Assembly: GCA_024397935.1 (NCBI GenBank)
Contig: CP073743.1
Location: 2,666,001-2,730,000, forward strand
Direction of reading: 5' to 3'
Source of the DNA: a bacterium SCSIO 12844
GTDB taxonomy: Bacteria; Pseudomonadota; Gammaproteobacteria; Francisellales; Francisellaceae
DNA length: 64,000 nt
Below the pieces are notes generated by a model. The model had not been told where the DNA came from. It searched no databases and saw nothing but the letters and a program-made list of their open reading frames with translations. The translations under genes and the position numbers were made by a program. Positions 8,344 through 17,249 of the stretch are shown in pieces. Numbering within the stretch: position 1 is the first letter of the stretch; the number at the start of each line of letters is the position of its first letter.

Positions 8344-9198
8344 TTAGGTTTGGTAGTTAAATACAGAGGCATATTGATTGTGTAAATGCCTATTAAGAAC
8401 CCAAGGACATTTACCATCATTACCCATAGTTTCCTGACATAAAAAATAAACCTTATCATTTAAATAAGCATACCCTATGTTATCTTGGCTACACTGAATA
8501 TTTGTTATGTCATCACTATTATTTTTTGTATTTATCTCAATTTTACAATAACCTAACATTTTAGTGAATCTAGCATCAATAATTACTGAGTTGCTATAAT
8601 GGCACATCAAATAAAGCGTACCATCAGGTGCAGGGTATAGATTTCGCCCACAGGCTGTTAAATTGACTTGCCCAATTCCTATGGCATTTATTTTTCCTTT
8701 TGCAAAAGGATATCCATTTGGATGAATAACAACATTAACTATTTGAGTAGCGTTATAACCTTTTTTACAGCTGTCACTTCCTGAGACAGCAATATTAGAA
8801 ATATTCTGGTAGTTCCAACTAAAATCACATGAGTTATAACCACTTTCATATAAAGATACCCCAACATCTCCTGATTCAGCAGATAGAGCTTTTAAATATA
8901 ACCAAATACTAGATCTGACAAAATGATTACCATCATAAATGATTGTAAATGTCATACTTTTCCCTGGTAATAGTTTTTTTCTTTGATTAAATATCTTAAC
9001 TAATTGACTCATTTCCCAATATTTACTTGGTGTTACCCAACTAAAGGGCTCACCCCCATTATTATAGCCATTTGGAACTTTTTTAAATGCGCCTGCCATA
9101 TAGACTGTATTTGTATCATTTGTTATCGTTAGCTTCCATATATGTGCATAGACACAATTAGACATTAGTAAAGTTATTGTGAACAATATTATTTTCAT
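8344..9198 (-). CDS. Secreted cysteine-rich protein of unknown function
   Basis: A 284-residue protein with a clear Sec signal peptide (about residues 1-18, cleavage after VYA). The mature part contains eight cysteines spread over its second half (DFSW, KKGY, GRN, HYS, KIE, SQD, QET and PWV contexts), an even number compatible with four disulfides. It is beta-rich with many aromatic and Asn residues and no membrane segment. I recognise no family. It is divergent from the LysR regulator, a common arrangement for regulator and target. A disulfide oxidoreductase of DsbG type is encoded elsewhere in the window. Confidence 0.7.
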   Translation of the reverse strand: MKIILFTITLLMSNCVYAHIWKLTITNDTNTVYMAGAFKKVPNGYNNGGEPFSWVTPSKYWEMSQLVKIFNQRKKLLPGKSMTFTIIYDGNHFVRSSIWLYLKALSAESGDVGVSLYESGYNSCDFSWNYQNISNIAVSGSDSCKKGYNATQIVNVVIHPNGYPFAKGKINAIGIGQVNLTACGRNLYPAPDGTLYLMCHYSNSVIIDARFTKMLGYCKIEINTKNNSDDITNIQCSQDNIGYAYLNDKVYFLCQETMGNDGKCPWVLNRHLHNQYASVFNYQT

Positions 9199-9311
9199 AC
9201 ATATCTTATTAATCTCTTTAGTTAGTTTAAATAAAACTTTTTGCAGTCTACTAATTAATCAACCATAATAAAATTAGAAATAACTTAAGAAATTTGGTTA
9301 ACTAAAAGTTT

Positions 9312-10196
9312 ATGAAATATACAATCAAACAAATCGAAGTATTTTTAAGTGTTGCTGAAACACTTAGCCTAACTCATTCTGCTGAAAAGCTTTTTATGAG
9401 TGTTCCTGCCGTATCAAAGCAATTAAGAAACTTTGAGCAGCTTTGCTCTGAAAAACTATTTACAGTAAAAGGAAAGCAGTTACATATGAGTGCATATGCA
9501 ACCCAACTTGTTACACCCGCTAAAAACCTACTCGAACAAGCACAAATTGTTCAAGCTTATATGAATCAAAAATCTGCCTCTGAAAAAATTATTAAACTAA
9601 ATATTGATAGCGCCTATCAACAACTTATTTATCCAATCTTACGTAAATTTAACCAACTTCACCCTGATGTGGTCTTTCGACTTGAAGTTGCTGCTTGGAT
9701 TCAACAGCATGCGGCTCTTTCTAAAGAAAATGATGTCCTTTTTATTACCCGCGAAAAAGATGTTTATGGTAGAGATTTACACACAGAGACTTTTTCTTTG
9801 ATGCCATTTGTCTTTATAACAAGTGTCGATCATCCGCTAACTAAAATTGGTGGTTTAACAATCAATCATTTAGTCTCTCAAGTTTGGTGTCTTGCAAAAG
9901 AAGTTACCAATACTCAGATTGAACTCAGAAATTGGTTAGATCAATTAAAATTAGAAAAACCGATTCTTTTTGTTAATTCATTAAATTCTATTCCTTATGT
10001 TGTCGAATCAGGGCTTGCTGTGGCATATTTACCAGAGAACATCGTTGAAAGTCAACTTAAAGCTAATCAAGTAATTAAATTACATATTCCTAATCTACCT
10101 AACCTTTCATTCCCATTGGCATTACTTTATCATCATGATATGCCATTAAATGAAATTACCATTCAATTTATTAAGTTTTTACACCAACATTTATAA
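9312..10196 (+). CDS. LysR-type transcriptional regulator
   Basis: 294 residues with an N-terminal winged helix-turn-helix (KQIEVFLSVAETLSLTHSAEKLFMSVPAVSKQLRNFE) of the LysR family, followed by the two-lobed substrate-binding domain. Family members bind an inducer and usually control a divergent neighbour. The divergent neighbour is the secreted cysteine-rich gene, 113 bp away; the convergent neighbour is the DHA2 exporter, which ends one base after it. The effector is unknown. CbbR/CysB-like branches share the SVPAVSKQL helix, but no closer assignment is justified. Confidence 0.9.
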   Translation: MKYTIKQIEVFLSVAETLSLTHSAEKLFMSVPAVSKQLRNFEQLCSEKLFTVKGKQLHMSAYATQLVTPAKNLLEQAQIVQAYMNQKSASEKIIKLNIDSAYQQLIYPILRKFNQLHPDVVFRLEVAAWIQQHAALSKENDVLFITREKDVYGRDLHTETFSLMPFVFITSVDHPLTKIGGLTINHLVSQVWCLAKEVTNTQIELRNWLDQLKLEKPILFVNSLNSIPYVVESGLAVAYLPENIVESQLKANQVIKLHIPNLPNLSFPLALLYHHDMPLNEITIQFIKFLHQHL

Positions 10197-10197
10197 A

Positions 10198-11706
10198 TCA
10201 TTTAAGCACTTTATAAATAACAAATGCTAAAACTGTGATGCATAATAAAATAAATGCAATTGATATATAACCTGACAAAAATGATTGTTGGTAAATTTTA
10301 GCTAATTCTGTTGATGGTAATGAAGCTATTTGATCTAAAATTTGCTGTTTCTTTTGAGGGTCATTAACTAATTGATTAATCAAGCTTACTTTTTCTTCAG
10401 TTAATTGAACTTCTTTCAGTTTAAATGAACTAATTAAAACTGACTTTTGGATATGATAGAAAATGATACCTGCTAGCGTTAAGAAAATGACGCCTAAGGT
10501 ATTAAAAACGGTTAATACTGCACCACTGACCACACCAACATCATCATTACTCTCTAATTTCGATAATGATACTGGCATACCAATACCATTACCAGCACCC
10601 CAAGCAACACCAAATAAAGCAAAAGCAAAGATTAATACCCACAAATTTGTTGTATAATACAATGCTATAAATAATATATAAGACAGTATCAAAGGGATAA
10701 ATACTAATCGAACTGCTACATGCAGCCCTTTCTTATCATAAAGCCCTCCTGCAAATGCAGGTATAATTGCCGTAAATACAGTCATTACCAGCATCATTAA
10801 ACCTATTTCTCCAGGGTTAAATTTAAATACTGTTGCTAAATATAATGGCGAATAAAATGAAATTACCCAGGCAGAACTAACGCAAATCGTATAAATAATA
10901 CAACCAATTAAAACATAATGATTTTTAAATAAACTTAAAGGTAGTAAAGGAGATTTAGTTTTATATTCAGTGATAATAAAAAAAATAAAAGCGAGTAATG
11001 ACAGGGTAAATATACTGATGGTCGTTAATGATGACCAGCCATATAAATCACCTTCAGTTAAAATATAAATTATACTTGATATAAAAATCGTTAACCAAAA
11101 CATGCCCCACCAGTCGATTTTAGGTTTAACGGCCAATTTAGATTCTCTCGCTGTTAAACTAATAATAATAAAGCTTGCAATCATTAATGGTACACTGATA
11201 TAAAATACCCAACGCCAAGAGGCAACTTCAGTAATTAAACCACCAAGTAATGGGCCAAATGCTAAACCAATACCCATAATGGAACCATAAATACCTAATG
11301 CTCTGCCTTCTTCCTCTTTTGGAAATGCATCGACTGTAATTGCCATCCCTGCAGGAAAAATTAAAGCGCCAGCAATTCCCTGTATTAATCGACAAATAAT
11401 CAGTTGTATTGATACATCAGATACACCTGCACCAATTGAGGCAATCGTAAAAACAAACATACCAACATATAATAATTTTTTACGCCCTAGCATATCAGCT
11501 AGCTTACCCATAGTTGTCATAAAGCTACAAAAGGTGATGCCAAAACCTGCAATAAACCATTGAAGTTCATGCATTGATGCACTCAAATCATATTGCATAT
11601 CACTTAATACTGTATTAACAATTGTAAAATCAAGTGCAACAACTAAACCTGCAATGCAAGTACCTACTAAGACCCACCATTTATGTTTTGTTTGATGATG
11701 TGACAT
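10198..11706 (-). CDS. MFS multidrug exporter, DHA2 (14-helix, EmrB/QacA) family
   Basis: The 502-residue protein has about 14 hydrophobic segments and the DHA2 signatures: helix 1 VVALDFTIVNT, motif A GKLADMLGRKKLL, the RLIQG motif B arginine, and motif C GIGLAFGPLLGG. It carries an extended hydrophilic loop of about 60 residues before the last helix (residues about 425-480), typical of the family. It likely exports toxic compounds using the proton gradient. No EmrA-like adaptor gene is nearby, so it may act as a single inner-membrane pump. Confidence 0.88.
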   Translation of the reverse strand: MSHHQTKHKWWVLVGTCIAGLVVALDFTIVNTVLSDMQYDLSASMHELQWFIAGFGITFCSFMTTMGKLADMLGRKKLLYVGMFVFTIASIGAGVSDVSIQLIICRLIQGIAGALIFPAGMAITVDAFPKEEEGRALGIYGSIMGIGLAFGPLLGGLITEVASWRWVFYISVPLMIASFIIISLTARESKLAVKPKIDWWGMFWLTIFISSIIYILTEGDLYGWSSLTTISIFTLSLLAFIFFIITEYKTKSPLLPLSLFKNHYVLIGCIIYTICVSSAWVISFYSPLYLATVFKFNPGEIGLMMLVMTVFTAIIPAFAGGLYDKKGLHVAVRLVFIPLILSYILFIALYYTTNLWVLIFAFALFGVAWGAGNGIGMPVSLSKLESNDDVGVVSGAVLTVFNTLGVIFLTLAGIIFYHIQKSVLISSFKLKEVQLTEEKVSLINQLVNDPQKKQQILDQIASLPSTELAKIYQQSFLSGYISIAFILLCITVLAFVIYKVLK

Positions 11707-11777
11707 AACAACCCCTAACTTTAAAATATTCTTACTAAGTGTAGCAAAGATTCAAATAAATATATTAATGAGCAATT

Positions 11778-12815
11778 TTAGAAATTATAAACAAATGACA
11801 GTTGTGTCGTTGTATCAAGCTTTTTCAATTGACTACCATCAGAATTAACAGGTGGATTTGAATCATAGTTTAATGTAAATGAAGGCTGTAAACCAAAGCT
11901 ATTATATAATGAAGTCGTTAATGACATGGTTAAACCAACGGTATAATGGCGTGGTGTTTTAATCCATTGTATTGTTTGACTATAACTTGTCTTATCATTC
12001 ATTTGCCATTTGTATTGTGTTTTTACTTGAACAGATGGTTCATTATGGAAAGTACCACCTGTCTCTTGTGTTTGACGTGTCTGTTGCATACCTGGGCCAA
12101 AGAATAAATCTAATGTCATGCCATTATTTTTATATAATCGGCGCTTATACCCTACGTTTTCATTAATTTGATAAACATAACCACTTAATTGGTCATTTAA
12201 GTATTGGATATTAAGATATACACCATTATATTGACTAAAATCATATTCGCTTTGACCAGTTGCAAAGAATTTATTTGCCGTTGTCGCATCTTTATTATAA
12301 TCAAATGCATTTTGATAATTCATAGAAAGCGTATGCAACCAATGCTTATCTGCTTTATAACTAACATTAGTTGACGCTGATAGATTTCGTTGAAACGTAT
12401 TACCTGTATTATATTGAAAACCTAATGTTGCATTTGTGCCATTCCATGGACTTTGTTTCGGTTTTTTACTTGCATCTGCAGGCTTAGTTTCTGCCTTTTT
12501 ATCTGCTTTATTTGATTTAGCGTCTGCCTTCTTAAGCGTTTGATCGTCTTGCTTAGCTTTGTCAGACTGGGCATTACTTTGAACCAAAACACCTGCTGTC
12601 GCTTGAAATTGAGCTTCATTTTGATGTAATTGGGCTGCCTTAGCTTGGTAGTATTTTGCTAACGCCGTATAAGTGGCAGCTAATTGGCTTGCATCTTCTG
12701 CTGTCATCTGGTTATTACTATTTTTAGTATCCGTTGTTTGTGCAAACAGCGGTTGATTAACCAGACAAATCCCAGCTAATATATTTACTGACAATAACTT
12801 ACGCTTAAAAGTCAC
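11778..12815 (-). CDS. DUF481 (YdiY-like) outer-membrane beta-barrel protein
   Basis: 345 residues: a signal peptide ending LFAQ, an Ala/Gln-rich stretch and a Lys/Ala/Asp-rich low-complexity linker (about residues 85-120), then a beta-barrel of alternating strands ending in the terminal phenylalanine VYNF, recognised by the BAM complex. The barrel resembles the DUF481/YdiY 'salt-induced outer membrane protein' family. It starts with a GTG at 12815. Its AAGGAG ribosome site lies inside the 3' end of lptM, whose stop is 2 bp upstream, so the two genes should be translationally coupled. The lysine-rich linker is unusual for a porin and probably periplasmic. Confidence 0.75.
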   Translation of the reverse strand: MTFKRKLLSVNILAGICLVNQPLFAQTTDTKNSNNQMTAEDASQLAATYTALAKYYQAKAAQLHQNEAQFQATAGVLVQSNAQSDKAKQDDQTLKKADAKSNKADKKAETKPADASKKPKQSPWNGTNATLGFQYNTGNTFQRNLSASTNVSYKADKHWLHTLSMNYQNAFDYNKDATTANKFFATGQSEYDFSQYNGVYLNIQYLNDQLSGYVYQINENVGYKRRLYKNNGMTLDLFFGPGMQQTRQTQETGGTFHNEPSVQVKTQYKWQMNDKTSYSQTIQWIKTPRHYTVGLTMSLTTSLYNSFGLQPSFTLNYDSNPPVNSDGSQLKKLDTTTQLSFVYNF

Positions 12816-12817
12816 AC

Positions 12818-13015
12818 TTAAGACTCCTTAGATTGATTGATATGATCAGAGCTACTAGTAGCATTTGAGACACTGTTTGAGGTTACATTTGAAGTAGATT
12901 TGCTCGATTGATTTGTTTGATCATCTTTTGGCAAGTATAGTGGTCCCATTTGCCCACACCCGTTCAAATAAGTAATTAAGCTTAATAAGCTAAGAATTTT
13001 TAAAAACTGACTCAT
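12818..13015 (-). CDS. lptM: LPS-assembly lipoprotein LptM (formerly YifL)
   Basis: A 65-residue lipoprotein with signal peptide and lipobox LNGC (C20), followed at once by GQMGPLYLP, the conserved G-x-x-GPLY-P motif of LptM, then a low-complexity Ser/Asn/Thr tail. LptM stabilises the LptD/E translocon and aids LptD disulfide maturation. In many bacteria it precedes lysA/dapF; here it is coupled to a DUF481 porin gene instead. Confidence 0.88.
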   Translation of the reverse strand: MSQFLKILSLLSLITYLNGCGQMGPLYLPKDDQTNQSSKSTSNVTSNSVSNATSSSDHINQSKES

Positions 13016-13056
13016 TTTTTTAGTTCAATTTGTTTATAATAAGTTCCAATTATTCA

Positions 13057-13097
13057 TTGCATTGTAACGAAAGCCCGTGGCGGATTCAATAATGCAA
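13057..13097. other. GC-richer stem-loop element in the lptM/asmA intergenic gap
   Basis: TTGCATT (13057-13063) pairs perfectly with AATGCAA (13091-13097), extendable by one wobble and one T-A pair. Inside it, GAA pairs with TTC, and GCC-CGT-GGC makes a small apical hairpin. The core stands out from flanks that are almost pure A/T. Neither side has a U-tract, so it does not look like a simple terminator. It could be a structured leader, an operator or an intergenic repeat. Confidence 0.4.
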
Positions 13098-13163
13098 GAG
13101 AAAAGAAAAAATATAGTACTTAAACATTAACGATATAAACGTATAAAAAGGAGCCTAATTACG

Positions 13164-15059
13164 ATGCGTTTGATTCGCTGGATTATTTATACACTGGCAG
13201 CATTAATTGTTCTAATACTTATTGGCGTAAGTATTATCTGGTTTAGTGTTGATATTAACCAATATAAACCACAAATTGAAAAACTAGTTAAACAAACAAC
13301 AGGTAGAACCTTAACACTACAAGGTGATATTCATTGGAGTTTTTCTGGTTTAGATCTTGATATTGATATCGGCAAAGGTAAATTATCTAACCCACAAGGC
13401 CTTAGTGGCACATTTGCTCAATGGGATGCTGCTGATATTCATATCAACCCTTGGCCTACGATTGGTTACTATTTAGGACTAACTGATAAAAAAATCATTA
13501 AAATAAATCAAATCATCATTGATCGTGCTCAAGCTTATCTTAATATTTATACTGATGGCAAAAATAATTTAAGCTTTAGCCCAGCTCAAACACCTAATGT
13601 GCAATCAAAGCAAATTATAAAAAACCAAGACAGCGCTTCTACAGACACATTAAAAATACAAACACCTAATAGAGCGTTATTTTCAAAAACTCAGTGGTTG
13701 CCAATATTAACTGGTACTGTGAACATACAACATGCAACGATTCAATATCATGATCAAAGAAACAATCAAAAATTTCGCATTTATAATACTGATTTATTAC
13801 TTGATTCAGATCAAAACACACCTTCATTGAATCTAATTAACTTAACATTAAAAACAAAGTTACTCCTAAATCAAAAAACCTTTAATATTCATTTAAAATC
13901 AGTACTTGCTATTTATCCTCAAAGCATTAACTTTAATAATGTCAATGCAACAATCACCTCACCTAGTAATCAGCAACAACAAAGCCTTTTAGTTTCAACT
14001 AAAAAAATTACGCTAAGTTCATCTACCATTTCAACTGAATCTTTAAAATTTGTGGTTAATAACTTACTGTATATCACACTAACAGATCTAAACTTTTTAT
14101 TTAAAGATTATTCTTATTATGGACATCTAGCACTTAAAGGTGAGAACTTAGAAGATATTTTAAAGTCACTTAATATTAACCTAATGACTTTAGTTAATCC
14201 AAAAGCACTAGATGACCCTAGCTTAAATGCTGATTTTTTTGGTGATAAGCAATCTCTACTTTTAAAAAATATTCGAGGAGCTATTGGCCCTAGTAATATC
14301 AGTGGTAGTATTAAACTTGCATCATTTAACCCGATAGATTTAAAATATAGCATTGATATTAACCCATTTGTCTTATCTGATTACCTAGATCTTAAAGGTG
14401 CATTACTTACATTTAATCTATTACACTCAACTGGCAAGCTTACAATTTCTAAAGATCAAAAGCAAAACTACCTAATCAACGGTGAAAATCAAATTACCTC
14501 ACCAAAAGCTTTATTAAAAGGTATTGATCTTAATCGTATTGCAACCGATGTTCAAAACTTATTAAAATCACTTAAAACGATGAGTGGTTTTAAGGATTCA
14601 TTAAATAAAATCAAAGATGAGTTACAAACACTTAATATTAAAGACAAACGCATTAATCCAAATGATGGCCTTACAACTGAAATTGAAAAAATTAATATCA
14701 TCAATCAGTTTAAAGGTTCTGAAGTTGACACAACTACAATCTCATTAGAAGGCAATAACTTTTATTTAAATGGTAATGGCGAATATAATTTAATAGATAA
14801 AGGACTAAATTACAAATTAAAAGCGTTTGTTTATAATCCTAAAAGCCCTAATTTAGAAGATTATCAAAAAGTCTATATCCCCTATCATATCTGGCGTAAA
14901 AATACTGATGATGCTATTCACTCAACTGTGAATTACAATGAATTATTTAAACAAGTACAGCCAATTGCACTTCAAGGCTTAGGTAAGCAATTATCTGAGC
15001 AGCTTAAAAACAACAAACAATTAAATGATAAAATTAATCAGTTTTTAAATAACCTATAG
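13164..15059 (+). CDS. AsmA family envelope protein
   Basis: 631 residues with one N-terminal membrane helix (about 5-27) and then the AsmA signature: VDINQYKPQIEKLVKQTTGRTLTLQGDIHWSF. The rest is a long repetitive beta-rich periplasmic region that in AsmA/TamB/VPS13-like proteins forms a lipid-conducting groove, ending in a C-terminal amphipathic helical tail. Family members support phospholipid transport and outer-membrane homeostasis. A strong AAGGAG site (13148-13153) precedes the ATG. recG follows 22 bp downstream on the same strand, so the two are probably co-transcribed. Confidence 0.85.
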   Translation: MRLIRWIIYTLAALIVLILIGVSIIWFSVDINQYKPQIEKLVKQTTGRTLTLQGDIHWSFSGLDLDIDIGKGKLSNPQGLSGTFAQWDAADIHINPWPTIGYYLGLTDKKIIKINQIIIDRAQAYLNIYTDGKNNLSFSPAQTPNVQSKQIIKNQDSASTDTLKIQTPNRALFSKTQWLPILTGTVNIQHATIQYHDQRNNQKFRIYNTDLLLDSDQNTPSLNLINLTLKTKLLLNQKTFNIHLKSVLAIYPQSINFNNVNATITSPSNQQQQSLLVSTKKITLSSSTISTESLKFVVNNLLYITLTDLNFLFKDYSYYGHLALKGENLEDILKSLNINLMTLVNPKALDDPSLNADFFGDKQSLLLKNIRGAIGPSNISGSIKLASFNPIDLKYSIDINPFVLSDYLDLKGALLTFNLLHSTGKLTISKDQKQNYLINGENQITSPKALLKGIDLNRIATDVQNLLKSLKTMSGFKDSLNKIKDELQTLNIKDKRINPNDGLTTEIEKINIINQFKGSEVDTTTISLEGNNFYLNGNGEYNLIDKGLNYKLKAFVYNPKSPNLEDYQKVYIPYHIWRKNTDDAIHSTVNYNELFKQVQPIALQGLGKQLSEQLKNNKQLNDKINQFLNNL

Positions 15060-15081
15060 AAACTAAAAGAGACTAAGTAAA

Positions 15082-17142
15082 ATGCAGTTAGATCAAATTA
15101 AAGGTATCGGAACTCATTTAATCAATAAATTTTCAAAGTTAAATATTTATACAGTCAGTGATTTATTATTTCACTTACCAAGAGATTATCAAGATCGAAC
15201 TAAGCTTAATTCAATCAAAACGTTATATTATGACCAAATGGCTCAGCTTGAAGGTGTAATTACTCATACTCAAGTTGTTAAAACGCGTAGAAAAACGCTT
15301 AAGCTTCTGATTACAGATAATGATCAGCAATCATTAGAAGTCATTTTTTTTCATTTTTTTCCAAATCAAATTAGTCAACTTAGAGAAGGACAAAAAATTC
15401 GCTTATTTGGTCAAATTAAGCGACAATCACAAAGCTGGCAAATGATTCATCCAGAATACAAAATACTATACCCAAATAAAACCTATGCATTACCTGATCG
15501 CCTAACATCTGTTTATCCTGCAACTGATGGCTTAAGCTCACAAGTTATTGCCAAATATATACAGCTTGCTTTAGATAATATTGAGTATCGTTTAAATGAA
15601 ACATTACCCCAATGGCTAACCAAAAAATACCAATTAACCGAGCTATATGAAGCACTTAAATTTATCCATCACCCACCAAAACAGACAAATCTCAACCAAT
15701 TAAAAGCATTTCAATATGAATCACAAAAACGCTTAATTATTGAAGAGCTAATTGCGCATCGCTTAAGCATTCAACTAGCTCGCAGTAATAATGAACAATC
15801 TCACGCACATACAATAACCAATATCCAATTACTTGGAGAATTTATTCAAAGCTTACCCTTTCAACCAACACAAGCACAACTAAGGGTCATCGATGATATC
15901 CAAGCTGATCTAAAGAAATCAAAGCCTATGGCTCGACTAGTTCAAGGCGATGTTGGCTCTGGTAAAACAATAGTTGCCGCTGCTGCTGCTTTATTAATAG
16001 CAGAAAATCACTATCAAGCGGCCATCATGGCACCGACTGAAATTTTAGCTGAACAACATTACCATAATTTTAGTCAATGGTTTGAACCACTCTCTATAAA
16101 AAGTGCGTTAATCACTAATAAAACCACGCAAAAACAACGTAAATCAATCTTAACTGCATTAACCAGTGGTGAAATTGATATTCTAATTGGTACACATGCA
16201 CTCTTTCAAGCGCATATTGAATTTAATAGTTTAGCTTTAGTCATTATTGATGAGCAACATCGTTTTGGTGTTCAACAACGTTATGATCTATTAAATAAAG
16301 GCAAAAAAGATAATTTTACTCCACACCAATTAATTATGAGTGCAACACCAATTCCGAGAACTTTAACAATGACAATCTATGGTGATTTAAATACCTCAAT
16401 CATTGATGAATTACCTAAAGGTAGAGCTGGCATTCAAACAGCTGTATTATCAGATCAAAAGCGCAATGACTTAATTAAAAAATTACAAGCTGAATTTAAA
16501 AATGGTATACAAGCCTATTGGGTTTGTCCCTTAATTGAAGAATCAGAAGCTTTAAGTGAGTTACAAGCTGCTGAAAATACGCTTGCAATGCTACAAAAAG
16601 CTTTTAATGAAGTTGCAATCGCTTTAATTCATGGCAAGATGAAAGCCAAAGAAAAATTAGATATTATGCAGCGCTTTAAACAAAATGAGATTCAGTTATT
16701 AGTTGCAACAACTGTCATTGAAGTTGGTGTTGATGTACCAAATGCATCCGTTATGGTGATTGAAAACCCTGAACGGCTTGGCTTATCACAACTACATCAA
16801 CTAAGGGGTCGTGTTGGTCGCGGCAAACTTAAAGGTACTTGTATTTTATTATATCACCCACCATTAAGCCAAACTGCAAAGGCACGCCTTGATGTTATGA
16901 GAAAGCATCATGATGGTTTTATCATCGCTGAAAAAGACTTATCTATTCGTGGCCCTGGGGAATTACTTGGTACACGCCAAACAGGTAATATCACCTTCAA
17001 AGTGGCTGATCTAATCCGTGACCGTGATGAATTAAGCTTAGTTGAAACAATCTCCGATCAGTTAATTGAAAAAGAACCAAACATCGTACCGCAATTAATC
17101 CAACGTTGGTTAGGTGATGGTGTTAGGTTTAAGGAGATTTAG
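15082..17142 (+). CDS. recG: ATP-dependent DNA helicase RecG
   Basis: RecG remodels stalled replication forks and branch-migrates Holliday junctions. The N-terminal wedge domain has the family start (IKGIGTHLINKFSKLNIYTVSDLLFHLPRDYQD). The SF2 motor follows with Walker A GDVGSGKT, the DEQH box (VIIDEQHRFGVQQR), SATPIPRT, and QLRGRVGRG of motif VI. The length of 686 residues matches E. coli (693). It lies just downstream of the asmA-like gene. Confidence 0.97.
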   Translation: MQLDQIKGIGTHLINKFSKLNIYTVSDLLFHLPRDYQDRTKLNSIKTLYYDQMAQLEGVITHTQVVKTRRKTLKLLITDNDQQSLEVIFFHFFPNQISQLREGQKIRLFGQIKRQSQSWQMIHPEYKILYPNKTYALPDRLTSVYPATDGLSSQVIAKYIQLALDNIEYRLNETLPQWLTKKYQLTELYEALKFIHHPPKQTNLNQLKAFQYESQKRLIIEELIAHRLSIQLARSNNEQSHAHTITNIQLLGEFIQSLPFQPTQAQLRVIDDIQADLKKSKPMARLVQGDVGSGKTIVAAAAALLIAENHYQAAIMAPTEILAEQHYHNFSQWFEPLSIKSALITNKTTQKQRKSILTALTSGEIDILIGTHALFQAHIEFNSLALVIIDEQHRFGVQQRYDLLNKGKKDNFTPHQLIMSATPIPRTLTMTIYGDLNTSIIDELPKGRAGIQTAVLSDQKRNDLIKKLQAEFKNGIQAYWVCPLIEESEALSELQAAENTLAMLQKAFNEVAIALIHGKMKAKEKLDIMQRFKQNEIQLLVATTVIEVGVDVPNASVMVIENPERLGLSQLHQLRGRVGRGKLKGTCILLYHPPLSQTAKARLDVMRKHHDGFIIAEKDLSIRGPGELLGTRQTGNITFKVADLIRDRDELSLVETISDQLIEKEPNIVPQLIQRWLGDGVRFKEI

Positions 17143-17173
17143 ACTATTTTAAACCTTTATATTGGTTTTTTCT

Positions 17174-17202
17174 TTGTCTAAAAAGACGCAATCGGCTAAA
17201 AT
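17174..17202 (+). promoter_or_regulatory. Candidate promoter of glpX with overlapping inverted repeat
   Basis: TTGTCT (17174-17179) and TAAAAT (17197-17202) are 17 bp apart. The -10 box lies inside the short inverted repeat GGCTA-AAA-TAGCC (17194-17206), which could be an operator or chance. The predicted start of transcription is about 40 bp before the glpX ATG. Confidence 0.45.
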
Positions 17203-17249
17203 AGCCTCCAATTAACCTAGTTTAATAACTTTATGGAGTGATCATACTT

